A stretch of DNA of 64,000 nucleotides from Clarkia xantiana subsp. parviflora (GCA_036873135.1 JAPTYO010000003.1:22840001-22904000), one strand, 5' to 3'; shown: positions 1 to 11,978, counted from the stretch's first letter. The notes: generated by a model from the letters alone, not told the origin. Numbers and translations: made by a program.

Positions 1-127
1 CCATATGAACAAATTTAATGCAATCTCGAGGCAGGATTATGAATCGAGTCATGATTGATTAATAAAAAAAAACACAATTTTTGGATCTTTTATTGTAATA
101 TGAGTTACTTACTATTGCAAATTGCAG

Positions 128-2738
128 GGTCTTAAAAAAGGGTGGAATGATGCTTGTGAATCACAAAATCCTTCAACAATATTGATCCCTAAAGGGGTTT
201 ACAACTTAAGGGTAGTCAAATTAGAAGGACCATGTAGAAACCGTATGACAATTAAGGTTGTCGGTATCGTTAAGGCTCCTGCACGCCCTGCTGAGATGAA
301 TAGTGATGGTTGGATCACCATTAATACAGTTGATGGCTTGACAATCTACGGTGGTGGTACTTTCGACGGTCAGGGTAAAATCGCTTGGGATCAGAATGAC
401 TGTCACATTAACCAAAATTGTGAAGCTCTTCCCGTGGTAAGTTTATTATTTATTTATTTTTGAAAAAAAAATCTTATGATTTTAGGGTTAATTTTTATAA
501 ATAAACAAAAAAGTGATCTGCTCTTTGTATTCTTGATATATTTATTTTTATATAATAAAAAGCTGTGTCAATTTTGTTTTTTCAAAATTCAATACTTTGT
601 AATTTTCGGTAAATGGATATATCAGCCATTTTAATCTACATCCATTTATCTATTATAAGGAAAATTTAATTTGTGAATGAGATTTTCCAAAAGGGAAACG
701 TCCATCTATAAAAATAAAATAAAAGGCTTTATTAAGTTTTATCAAAAATCTCTTGCAAATATTCCAATTTAAAAACTACCGAATATTTGTAACGGATGAT
801 TTTTTCTGTTATAAATCAATTGCTTGGAAAGTTCTTATATTTGGAAGTAATTTTTTAAACTTATTTTCCAAATCGGTCACTAATAAACCACTAAATTTAT
901 GGTGGTAAGATAGGGAAAAACAAATTTTGATACTACATTGTAACTTTCGGGAAATAGATATTTCAGCCATTTTCTACTTCCATATCTATAAAGAATCAAT
1001 TAATTTGTGAATGAGATTTTCCAAAAAGGAAACGTCCATCTATCTATTAATAAAAAATAAAAGGCTTTATTATGTTTTAACGAAAATCACTAAAATATTC
1101 CAATTTAAAAAGCAACCAACAAAAATTTGTAATGGATGATTTTTTCCCCCAATTTTGAAGATCTGTAGTGATTTTTTTGAAGTCAATTACTTGGAAAGTT
1201 CTTATATCGCAATATTCGGAAGGAATTTTAAAACTTACGTTCCAAATAATTCACTCATAATCAACTTAATTTATGGTTTTTTTTATAATAACTTAATTTA
1301 TGGTGGTAAGTAGGAAAAATCAAAGTTGATGTTTGTTGGTAATTAATGAATAGTGTATTTCATGGGAAAAAAACGAATAGTGTATTTCTAATATTTGTAT
1401 TTTCTTCCTTGTGCTATCTTGTCCTAGAGCCTAAGGTTCAACTACATCAACAATAGTGTAATAGATGGGATTACAAGCTTAGACAGTAAATTTTTCCATA
1501 TCAACCTATTTGCATGCAACAACATGACATTCAAACGTGTCAACATCATCGCTCCGACCGAAAGCCCAAACACCGACGGAATTCATCTAGGCGAGTCCGC
1601 TCGAATCAAGATTATAAAATCAAACATTCATACCGGAGATGATTGCGTATCGATGGGCCCCGGTAGCCGCGCAGTTAGAGTCGTAAACGTTACTTGCGGT
1701 CCAGGTCATGGGATTAGTGTGGGTAGCTTAGGTGGCAGCCCAGGGGAACCACCTATAGTCGGAATTACTGTGAAAAACTGCACTTTCACAAAAACGATGA
1801 ACGGAGTTCGGGTGAAGGTTTGGCCGAAGGCTAATACTGGAAGTGTTCGGTACTTACGTTTCAAAGATCTTATCATGAACGATGTTCAATATCCAGTCAT
1901 TATCGATCAAGCGTATTGTCCACATAATTTGTGTGTTTCCGAGGTTAGTGAAGATATTTCTTGTTTTCCAAGCAATTATTGGTTCTTATTATAGAAGTTA
2001 TTTAATATAGATGAGGTAACAAGTGGATCCTACCTATCACTAATGTGACATTTGTCCATGTGTTAGGAAATTCCTGCCACATATCACCTATTTATTGGAT
2101 GAAGTGGTAACAACTAGGATCAACCTATTACCTCAGTTTTATTGAATAATTTCTCTCTTATTGGGGATTAGATCATCTGCCCCACTCTTCGTACTTCAGA
2201 TCGTGCCTCGTGATTTTGACACGTGCCTCGTGATTTTGACACATATTTTAGTGTAATTAAATTTTTTTTTTTTTTTTTCTATGGGATTGGTGAGAAAAAA
2301 TATTAAATTTATAAGGACATATGTAAAGATGCACGATCTGGGACACGAAGAGTGTAGCATGTGATCTGAATCATCTTATTAGCGCACTAACTAACTTTAT
2401 TTATTAACCGTAGTACTGTTTACTCACATATGAAGTCCAATTGTACTGTAACTATAGGGTTGTAATTTGTTTTTGTTGTTTGATTTGATTAGATGGAGCA
2501 ATCACTAGTTAAGATTAGCAATGTATCGATCAAGAATGTTCGTGGAACGACGTTGACGCGAGAAGCGGTGACGATAATGTGCAGCGGGAAGCACCCCTGT
2601 CAAAGAGTGGAGATCTCCGATGTGGATCTTGAATACCATGGTGTCGATGGACCAGCCATGTCTGTTTGTAGCAATGTCAACCCTATTGTTTCAGGCATGC
2701 AGAATCCTGCAATTTGTGGAGCTACTCATATTCCTTAG
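128..2738 (+). CDS. Polygalacturonase (GH28, exopolygalacturonase-like), 5' end missing
   Basis: This is a pectin-degrading glycoside hydrolase family 28 enzyme that would act in the cell wall on polygalacturonan. Three exons read in one phase-0 frame: 128-436, 1428-1943 and 2493-2738 (stop TAG), giving 356 codons. Every junction is GT-AG. The four GH28 signature blocks are all present: NTDG (in SPNTDGIH), the aspartate pair in TGDDCVS, GHG in GPGHGISVGSLG, and RVK in place of the commoner RIK. Family members are about 400 aa, so the signal peptide and first ~40 residues should lie left of the window; the acceptor at 126-127 marks the preceding intron. The second intron carries a small MITE. 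A possible polyadenylation signal AATAAA lies at 2827-2832. The family call is firm; the exo versus endo choice is inferred from overall similarity. Confidence 0.9.
595..1325. repeat. Diverged tandem duplication inside polygalacturonase intron 1
   Basis: Two copies of a block of roughly 335-400 bp lie head to tail at about 595-930 and 942-1325. Shared landmarks include TCAGCCATTTT, GTGAATGAGATTTTCC, AAACGTCCATCTAT, GGCTTTATTA and TTTATGGTGGTAAG in the same order. The duplication roughly doubles the intron; no coding sequence lies in it. Confidence 0.75.
2165..2374. mobile_element. Small MITE-like inverted repeat in polygalacturonase intron 2
   Basis: Inverted arms of ~42 bp at 2165-2206 and 2331-2372 pair around an AT-rich loop; the right arm contains CACGATCTGGGACACGAAG. 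Inside the left half a 19-bp direct repeat, TGCCTCGTGATTTTGACAC with one base varying, is found twice. A related copy lies at 38203-38422, which supports a repeated family. No clear target duplication was found. Confidence 0.6.
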
Positions 2739-3068
2739 AACAATTTAATCCTCTTCTTGCAGCTAGTTGGAAGTGAAGATTCAGTTCCAGTAGATTTTTC
2801 TTTGTAATTGTAAATTACTATTCACCAATAAATAGAATTTTATCCTATATTTTTTTTTATGAAGTTCTGCAAAATTGGTATATCATCTATTTATTCAAGA
2901 TCAGACTAGCCATGTTTATGCATAATGTTATGAAATATGACGTACATTTTAGCCAACTTTTTATTAAACTTAAACTTATCAGTAAAAAATTATTTTTATA
3001 CTTCTAACCATATTTTAAGCCTCTTCTTTTAACTATGTGGGAATAACAATTTCCACAATACTTGTTAG

Positions 3069-3504
3069 TGTAAGTATATATATATTTAATGCTCGAATAT
3101 ATATTCTAATTATGTGGCCAGATAATATTAATGAATATAGATATATTGAATAATGTATTATATTATATTATATCAATATATGTCTTTATGGAATGTATTT
3201 AATCTAGACCGTTCAATTGGTTACTTGATGGACGTACCAGATTAAAGCTCAATATTATAAACGATCCTCTCTCCCTGCCAGTTATTTGACGCAGAGAGAA
3301 AGAGCAGTTCTCCATCAACTGGTCTCTGATAGAAGGATGGACAAGGGAGAGAAGTAGAACCGTTCTACGTACAGAGAAGCACATCGACAATCTAAGAAGA
3401 TTAGAGGAATCGAAATCAATTACCGGGTAAGTCATTCCTCTCCATATCTTTTCCCTCATAAAGCATGATCAAGATCCTGGCAATTAGGGTTTGTAAAACT
3501 TACA
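3069..3504 (+). repeat. 5' LTR of the non-coding copia-type element
   Basis: The 436-bp repeat begins TGTAAGTATATATATATTTA and ends GTAAAACTTACA, and it is repeated almost exactly at the other end of the element. Intact TG...CA ends and the GTTAG duplication fix both borders. The short ORF at 3199-3459 (minus) lies wholly in the LTR and recurs at 9929-10189, so it is not a host gene. Confidence 0.9.
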
Positions 3505-3506
3505 TG

Positions 3507-3519
3507 TGGTATCAGAGCC
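3507..3519 (+). other. Primer binding site (initiator Met-tRNA type)
   Basis: TGGTATCAGAGCC begins two bases after the 5' LTR. It is the standard plant copia primer site complementary to the 3' end of initiator methionine tRNA, and it sets the element's orientation. Confidence 0.9.
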
Positions 3520-4840
3520 TGTGTTGTTGATCATGCCTTTATGTTGGATTATTGATCATTACGGTTTAGGGTTTACTCTCATCTATCTTCTTTAATGAGG
3601 ATCTTGATACTTCGTAATCGGTAATTGGGGAATTGTTAAACATGAGGGTTTTGTAGGGTAATGGTTGATTTATATTTAATTGATTTACTCAATTTGAATG
3701 GTTCAATCTGCTCTGTTGAATATATGCGTGCGTTTCCCAATTTCATGTGGTCTTTTCCACGGCAAGTTTTAAGATGGTTTCGCTAAATTCGTTTCTTGAC
3801 GAATTCTTTTCCTGTGTAGTTCAAGGGGATTCTTATTGGTGGAGTGGTTTATGCTGCTTGCATAATGATTGGAATTGTTTGATTAAATTTCTCATGAATT
3901 TGTTTCTTGTCTTCATCTGGTTATGTACCGGTTGAATCAACCGGGTGCCCTTGGGACTGTGGGAGAGGACATGAATACTGTCTTGTCAGTCGGGAACAAG
4001 CCCTCATTCACCTTCTTCAACGTGAGGATTTTACGAAGGTTTTCAAATTAAGGAACTGTCTGTGGGTCGCCCAACGTGGCCTGGTGGATCACACCCTTCA
4101 ACACCATCAAGGTGCAAATCGAGTATTCATGGCATTGGGGAGAGCGAGGAGTTGCATCTCGATTTGTCTCCCGAGTGGTTCGATCCGGGAGAAGAGATAG
4201 ATTACTACGGTTATGAATCCACCATGTAATATGTGATAAATCCTCTACATTATGACTGACTTTACAAGGACATCACGTGGATGAAAATGATCACGTATCT
4301 GCGAATCCGCTAAGTGGAGGGCTTTCAGAATTTCACGTATGTATACTCTCCCTTATACAACTCATGATGATAGTATGCTAGATCAGTTTAAGAACAACAC
4401 GTACTAGCATGTATAGTATCTTGATAGTGGCTAACCTAGAATGTTTATTCGATTCATGCGTATAATATAATAGTAATGTCTACGTAAAGATCAATAATTA
4501 TGTGCATGAACTTGTATTTTAAGTAGATTATTGTCACCAAAGTGGCTAATCTAGAATGTTTATTTGTTTCATGCATATAATACAACTGTCATTTGTCCAT
4601 GATAATAATGAAATGCCTATTATTGTATACATGATTGGATAAATTGACATTTACAGGTTACTAGAATTTTAGGATTTACCCAAAGGTGAATCGATTTCTA
4701 TAACTTGTAAACATGATGGGATAATTAAGATCTTTTGGTTCTGTATATTTGTATATCCAAAGATAACTTGTATATTTAACCGGAGATTTTCTTTAATTGT
4801 CCAATAATGCTATGAAATTTAATTAAGATTTGTGTGCTAT

Positions 4841-5042
4841 AGTCGTTGCCCAAAGGTCGGTTATAGTATACTTTGATGATTTCCAAATAATGTTATGGCA
4901 TTTAATTAAGATTAGTGTATTGTAGTCGTTGCCCAAAGGTCGACTATGATATACTCTTATTGATTATCTGAATCTATAATAGTTTATTTACTAATTGGCA
5001 TTTACTTAATGATAGTATATTATAGTTGTTGCCCAAAGGTCG
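4841..5042 (+). repeat. Spaced 15-20-bp motif repeated in the LTR element's interior
   Basis: GTTGCCCAAAGGTCG occurs three times, within 4841-4860, 4923-4942 and 5023-5042. Each is preceded by a TATAGT/TGTAGT-like stretch and followed by TATGATATACT or TATAGTATACT. A shortened relative (CCCAAAGGTGAATCG) lies near 4679. Spacing is 80-100 bp. The role is unknown; it may be structural RNA or a leftover of element rearrangement. Confidence 0.6.
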
Positions 5043-7840
5043 ATTATGATATACTTTAAATGATTAGCTGATTTTTATTAGCTTATTTTATGAATGAGCA
5101 AGTATGTAATTTGCAGCTATTATAGTTAATTCGCATGTATGTTCTGTTATTGTGTTTAATAGGTTTGACTTTCTAAACCGTGTAAGTCAGGTTCCACTAA
5201 AGTTACTAGATCCTAACTTAACACAATTAAACAGTATCCTTATGGGTACACAACTTAAGTAGAAAGTCAAATCATAAAGTATAAACACGATACAATATAG
5301 TAAATCTTAAGTTTATGCGAATAATTTTGGTTTATTCCACAAACAATAAAGAAAAAAATTTACGAAGTTTGTGGATGAAAGTACAAGTTATGTAATAAGT
5401 CACTCGTATGTACAAACCTACAATCTCTAAGATTTGAGTTGTAAAGTTTGTAGAAGTTTGAGTTGACTAATTTATGGAGCAAGATTAAAGACCTTAAGGA
5501 TGACTAGAGATAACTCAATATTTATGAGAGCACTTTAAAGTGTTCATTAATTGATATTGAGTTAGCTCGTATGTTATGAAGAACAAGAAAGTCACATGTC
5601 AACCATGCGTAAAGGAGTGCTACTAAAAGGTTAGTGCAATAGTTTTTCATACATGAATAAAATGCAATATTTCGTATATCTCGCCTATTGCATGATTATT
5701 TATAAGGAAAATTAATAAGTGTCAAGAATAGGGGGATAATTGTATATATTCTTGCACTTATGAATTTAAGCATATTAGTGTTATTCATGTCATGAATATA
5801 TCTGTTTGCTGGGTGATTTTTCTTGATGGAAAGTAAGCAATTAGATAGAAACGTGAAAACTTATAATGTCTTTATGTGTGGTGACTTTCATGAGAAATGT
5901 ATAGAAGTATGATATGACTTTTAGTTCATTACTAAGCCTTCTTAAGAGAACATGTCATACATTTATGAAAATAGTATTGTGGGAAATATAATCGGACTTT
6001 GAAAGTTACAGCTAAGAGTTAGACAAGTAAATCTTCTTTACCCATGAATGACATTAAGTTGTGGATGTATGAGTTAAGTCTGAGATCCCATAAAGGCAGT
6101 TCCAACCTCTTAATGATCCGTGCGTTGGAAGGGAGCTTGGTTAAGACACCATTATGTTTGAGGTTGTCTAATAAAAGTAAAGTAAATGTTTATGATCCAC
6201 ATTAAAGAATGGATTCTTGAATGAAATGTTTACTCTAGAGTAACATTAAAAGATCCAAAGGGTATAAATACTTACTTTCTTAACTGAAGTCCGAAAATTG
6301 TAGAAACCAGTTATGTTAATCTTAAGAATAATGAAATTAGTGGGAGTGTCTGAATAATAAGATGTGGATATTATAGTAAATGATAGACATTGTCTATATG
6401 TATGAATACATTATTCACATGGATTAGAATATAGTTCAATCAGTTGAATGGAAATTTCAACATAAGGGATAATGTTCGAAAGGCATGATACTCCATAAAG
6501 AAAGAAAAATATAATCATCTGATAAAGTTAAATCATTTAGAATAACATTACGGAAAACTTGTTATTCTGGAAGTTGGTTTACTTGTAGGATTCAGATATT
6601 AGTAAATATTTTTTCGGTTTCATTCCCACAATATATTATGTTATGAAGTTTATATTTCTCAATTAATGAATTGTCATTTTAGAAATCAATTTATAGGATA
6701 AAATAAATGTTTCCCACGAATGGTTTAGTAAGTTACTTTAGAGTCGTATGAACCATAAGATTAGTGGGAGTATGTAAATATTTTACATGTATAATTGATT
6801 ATTTCTTGCTCACATTTAAATGATTATGCATTATATTTCTCTCTGGAGTTAAGATGAAAGTTAATGTGAGAGACAATTTATGTGACAAAGATTAAATTAA
6901 AATTTTAATCTAGTCACAGTTACAGTTGGATTGTCTCAGAAAGCTCACATTGAAATGATCTTAAAGAAGGAGTATAATTCGCAAATGCTGCAAATAAAGT
7001 CCTAATGCACCTACAAGAACATGTAAATGCATTTATGTTCGTGTAGATTCAGATTTAAGGGATATCGTGACAGTTGAAAGTCCACTTTCAATTATTTGTT
7101 CCTTTCATGTGTTGGAACAATATTATAGAAAAGTGGTAATTATCTGTCGTATCAATAATGTAAAGTAAGGTTTTAGCATGTTTTATCATGCATTAAGGAC
7201 TGTGGGACTTATTTCAGGGCTTGAGGTTGTCGACACCGTTACCAAGTCAGTGGAAAATTTATCGTAATAACGCCACAGTTATTTCTTCGTCAAAACGACA
7301 AGCATTAAAAGGTGCAAACTTATAGAATGAAAATTTATTGTCGTTAAGAAGAAAGTTCAGAAACAAGAGTGTCTGTCAGCATAATGGCCAAGCTAGACAA
7401 TGATGTATTTAAATGAATGTTTACAACTAATGACATTAAAGAAGCATGCAAATAATGGGTCTTAGTTGTAAAGTTGATGGTGATGATGATGATGTTTGAC
7501 GCTCTGAGCTCAATGATATGTTTCTGACTCCAATGTTTTCCTGTTAATTATGATTGTGTACACATAATGTTTATGATAACGGAAAACCTTATGCATAGCC
7601 TTACTTGGACCCTAATGTGTTTATAAATATTAGTTACATGCTTACATTTGATAAGATGTAACTGTCGTGGTATATGGAAGGGAGTATGCTGCTTAAATAT
7701 GTGTATGACCGCCATAACCCGCATTTATAGATTATTGAATGTAAGTGATTATGATGAACGGAAAGATTAAATTTTACGTGCGCCTTATGTTATTCCATAA
7801 AGATGTAAGACTTATGTGATTATCTGGCCAAGTGGGAGAA

Positions 7841-10234
7841 TGTAAGAATATCTAAATATTATACTAATTTGGAATGTCTCCATCTCTAATCTTGCCACGT
7901 ATTCAGAAATTTTTGTTTAGTAAAGGGCATCATATAAAACGACATCGTTTAAAACGACACATCATCATCTAAAACGACACAGAATTCACTTTGAGCAGTG
8001 CAAAACGACAGCAATGCTACTTATTTTTCATTGAACAACGCCCCACCCATCAAAACTCCATTTCCCTCGAACTCCACACATCTGAAACAACGTCGTTTTG
8101 GCATCGATGCCTCTAATACTGCTGGTCTCGGTCGAGAATTATTGAGAGCTTCACACGTCAGCTCATGTTAAACGATGCCAGCAAACTCTACAATTAATTG
8201 CTGACCATGAATTCACAAACGGTACATATCCTGATATCCAGAGAATTTAAAGAGTTTGTGTGAATAGGCGTTGAAGCAATGTTATTACCCACCATCAATT
8301 TCGAAACTAACATCAATTATTTTCGTAACACATAAAAGCAATAAAGTGATGGAGAAAAAAACAAAGCGTCTGATCAGAGGTTATATAATCAGGAAGTGTA
8401 AGCAACATGAGGAAAATAAATATATATACATATATTGATATTTACCAAATTGCTCTATTGTGCCTCAGCTAATCCGACTCTTTGCACCAAAATCAGAATC
8501 TTCATTTTGATTAATCAACATTTTTACTGGATCAACTCAACTTTAGTGACTGCGCCGAGATGTTTCAACAGATGTGCTTGTGTTGAGCGAAGACCAGCTG
8601 CATGGCGAAAGCTAGGGCGGCGCTGGATACCGGATGAAGCTGGACCGAAGAAAGAGTAAGACCGGAGAAAAAAGAAGGGGATTTCTCATTTCCAGTCTAA
8701 AAGAACAAGAACATGACTCGGGTAGTAGCTCGGTGAGAGTAGGAGACAGTTCCGCTCAAATCTGGGGGGTTTGAGTACAAGGTTAGATCGGCTTTAATAT
8801 TTACTACGCCGACGAGGAGATTCGACTTCATCGGCTGACTTTGTAGCGAGTCACCGACTTAAAGCCATAGCCAGCAACAGTAGTTTGCCACCTCCAACGG
8901 AGACCATGGTAGCACCACATCCACTCCACCACAGATCATGGCTCGATCAAAGTGAATAGCAGACGTGACTTGGGACGGACGAATGAGCCGATAACAAACT
9001 GCCGACCTTCTTGCGGCGGCTCCCTAAATAACCTAATCTAAGCTCCGCTTCAACTTTTAAGCCTTATATATATATATATATTTTTTTTTAATAAGTCAAG
9101 TTTGGTCCGGACCTAATGAAGCCCACGATTTTTAGACTGAAGTCAAAAGTTGGACTTAAATTTTTTTATGACTTTTTACCATGATCAAGGAGACCCACAT
9201 TTTACATTTTTGTTTTAGATAGATAGTAAGTATATGTGAGCCCTCAAGTCAAGTCCCGAAGGGAAAGAGCGCTTCCTCAGTGAATTCTTGGTCGAAATTT
9301 GGGACATTTAGATCTCTCTCGTGGCATTTGTGTTTCCACCATGATGTTGATCTTTTTACTTAATTTTTTTTGACATAAAGTTGCATTTATTTTTTAAAAT
9401 TTAAATATTTTTTCTCTTATTAATGTATGCATATGTATGGAATGGATTTTGTACCAAATTTTGTTATAAAATTATTGGTAATATATAGATGTGTGGAAAT
9501 TAGGTTCTATTCAATTCTATATTTTGACATAAAATGGATAGAAAATACTGTTACTTTGGTTCTTAAGAATATAATTTGGATGATACCATATTGCCGATAT
9601 TTAGATTAGATGTAGGGTCAACAAAATAACTAATTTTAGGTTTGGTCAAATTATGTAAATTATAAACATGATATATATATACACATCAAAATTGTAATTT
9701 ACTCGGTTAACATTACTCGACATTGATCCATATGGTTTGCGATTAACATGTATATGATTTATACTTACATACGAAGTTGCCCGCGCATCGCGCGGGTACA
9801 GTACCTAGTATATATTTAATGCTCGAATATATATTCTAATTATGTGGCCAGATAATATTAATGAATATAGATATATTGAATAATGTATTATATTATATTA
9901 TATCAATATATGTCTTTATGGAATGTATTTAATCTAGACCGTTCAATTGGTTACTTGATGGACGTACCAGATTAAAGCTCAATATTATAAACGGTCCTCT
10001 CTCCCTGCCAGTTATTTGACGCAGAGAGAAAGAGCAGTTCTCCATCAACTGGTCTCTGATAGAAGGATGGACAAGGGAGAGAAGTAGAACCGTTCTACGT
10101 ACAGAGAAGCACATCGACAATCTAAGAAGATTAGAGGAATCGAAATCAATTACCGGGTAAGTCATTCCTCTCCATATCTTTTCCCTCATAAAGCATGATC
10201 AAGATCCTGGCAATTAGGGTTTGTAAAACTTACA
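7841..10234 (+). repeat. 3' LTR of the non-coding copia-type element, split by the Helitron
   Basis: The first 10 bp (7841-7850, TGTAAGAATA) follow the purine tract. The remaining 426 bp (9809-10234) resume after the Helitron. Joined, they match the 5' LTR in length and order, so the Helitron arrived after this retroelement integrated. Confidence 0.9.
7851..9808 (+). mobile_element. Non-autonomous Helitron (~1.96 kb)
   Basis: The element starts TCTAAATATTATACTAATTT, a plant Helitron-like 5' end (TC). It ends in a GC hairpin (CCCGCGCATCGCGCGGG) followed by GTACAGTACCTAG, that is, a CTAG terminus. It sits between A (7850) and T (9809), the usual Helitron target, with no target duplication. The unoccupied site is preserved in the 5' LTR (TGTAAGTATA|TATATATTTAA). 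The interior has no Rep or helicase motif, so it would depend on another Helitron. Near 7937-8010 the motif AAAACGACA is repeated. I found no recognisable captured exon. Confidence 0.85.
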
Positions 10235-10540
10235 GTTAGTACCTATCGAGTAACAATACTTTTATACCCTTCAGTAATCTATTGTGTACTCAGTTAAAAG
10301 TGAATTTTCGAACAGCCAAAAAAATCATCAGATTTGGGGATGAAATTGAAATATCACAATGAAATTGTCAAAGTAGTCGTATTTTAGTTAGAAATCATTA
10401 AACTAGTCAAAGAAAAAACATACGTCAACTCAAGCAATTAAAAATTAAAGTAAGAGTTAATAACAAAATGCCTATTTAAACTTTGACTTAATTATGTATT
10501 GCTGTCCAAATTTAAATTTTTTAAAGTTTAATAATCTATG

Positions 10541-11234
10541 AGAGGTCTGAAGTTTGCCCCCATGTTAACGGGAGAGGTCTGAAGTTTCAAATGTTGATTT
10601 GAGATGTCTGAAGTTTCAACTTTGTTGATAACAACGGCCTTCGTCTGTTTTTACCGTTAATCGTAACGGAAATTGGTCACGTGCTTGGCATGTGACCAGA
10701 AATAAAATTAAATTCTAAAAATGCCCTTCTATCAAAGTGTGCCCCTCACATGATTGAAGGAAAAGACGAAAATGCCCTTAAAGCCACCACGGCTCCGGCC
10801 ACCGCCGACTCCGGCCACCACCACCTCGGCTCCGACGACCACCACCGAACTCCGGCGACCACCACCGACCACCAACACGGCTCCGATCGGAGCTCTGTGG
10901 CTCCAGATCGGAGCTATGTGGCCCCGATCTGGAGCCACAGAGCTCCGATCGGAGCCGTGTTGGTGATCGGTGGTGGTCGCCGGAGCTAAGGTGGTGGTGG
11001 CCGGAGTAATTTGACTTTAGGGGTAATTTTGTCATTTCAATTTACTCAAATAAGATATTAATTAAAATAATATATTAAAAGGGCAAGAATGTCATTTCAC
11101 ACAATTCTGTTAAATTGAACCCTAAATATGGACGGAAAACCTCAAATCAACAAAGTTGAAACTTCAGACCTGTCAAATCAACATTTGAAACTTCATACAT
11201 CTCCCGTTAACATGGGGCAAACTTCAGACCTCTT
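10541..11234. mobile_element. Foldback element with GC-rich palindromic core
   Basis: Long inverted arms begin AGAGGTCTGAAGTTTGCCCC (10541) and end with the complement near 11234. They continue inward through ATGTTAACGGGAGA and TTTCAAATGTTGATTTGA. The centre (10780-10990) is GC-rich and holds nested palindromes built on CTCCGATCGGAGC and CCACAGAGCTCCGATC. A closely similar core occurs in the element at 62802-63568. No target duplication could be fixed here. Several open frames cross the core on both strands, but they come from the proline/threonine-rich palindrome and are not believed. Confidence 0.7.
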
Positions 11235-11445
11235 AAATTTTCGAGAAAATGGTTATTTTTATTACAATTCTTAACAAATTTTGACAAAAAATGAGTATGT
11301 TCTACTAGATGAGATTTTTTCATGTATACAAAATGGATTTGAATATAAATTGAAATAATTAAAGCGAAATACTTTAAATTAAGATGCACCATTGGAATTA
11401 GACGATGTCCAATCGAAGGTATTTCGCAACAATCATTTTAATTTA

Positions 11446-11978
11446 GGGTTAATAACTAAAAAACTGTCCAAGGTTTACCCTATGTTAAAATTAGGTGTCT
11501 AAAGATTGAAATGTTAAAATGAACTGTCCCAAGTTTCATTTTTGTTGAAATTTGATGTCTTCGTGCGTCTTTTCATCTCCATTCAATCATTTTCATCAAC
11601 CCACCAACCCAATCATAATCCATCACTCTTTACTTTTCACAAAATCGTCAAATTTCACCTAAAAATTGAATATTAAAAAAAAAGTTTCTAGAAGAGTGGT
11701 GTGGAGCCATTTTCCAAGGACAATAGAGCGAGATTTACTTTTCCGGATGTGACCAACTTTTTAGGTGACGGTCCCGGAAAGATGACGAGAATGGAATGTG
11801 TATGAGAGCTCGAATTTGACAAACGGTTTCGTCGGAATTGACTTCTCTAAAGTAATCACACCGAGACACCAAATTTCAACAAAAATGAAACTTGAGACAC
11901 TTCATTTTAACATTTCAAACTTCAGACACCTAATTTTAACATAGGGTAAACCTTGGACAGTTTTTTAGTTATTAACCC
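11446..11978. mobile_element. Mutator-type (MULE) MITE with ~114-bp TIRs
   Basis: The 533-bp element has near-perfect terminal inverted repeats starting GGGTTAATAACTAAAAAACT at both ends. It is flanked by an exact 9-bp duplication TTTAATTTA (11437-11445 and 11979-11987), which is diagnostic for Mutator-like elements. No transposase. Relatives occur at 23829-24378 and, cut by the window end, at 63780-64000. Confidence 0.92.

Larger units (their letters stand above)
3069..10234 (+). mobile_element. Non-coding copia-type LTR retrotransposon, interrupted by a Helitron
   Basis: The element has 5' LTR 3069-3504, an initiator-Met-tRNA-type primer site, a purine tract (AAGTGGGAGAA, 7830-7840), and a 3' LTR split into 7841-7850 and 9809-10234. 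It is flanked by a 5-bp duplication GTTAG (3064-3068 and 10235-10239). LTRs start TG and end CA, and each totals 436 bp. I see only two differences between them: T/A at base 7 and A/G near 3274 versus 9994. The 4.3-kb interior shows no gag, protease, integrase, RT or RNase H motif in any open frame and no long ORF. It therefore looks like a LARD-type non-autonomous element copied in trans. The copia assignment rests on the primer site and the length of LTR and duplication only. Confidence 0.85.

Noticed and set aside
3199..3459. 86-codon minus-strand ORF, repeated at 9929-10189
   Set aside because: It lies wholly within the LTRs of one retroelement and shows no domain; duplication follows from LTR identity.
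8435..8659. 74-codon ORF inside the Helitron as a captured gene
   Set aside because: No recognisable domain or splice-flanked exon; could be a chance frame.
10732..11035. Four overlapping ORFs on both strands
   Set aside because: They read through a GC-rich palindrome lacking stops; the proteins are low-complexity mirror images.
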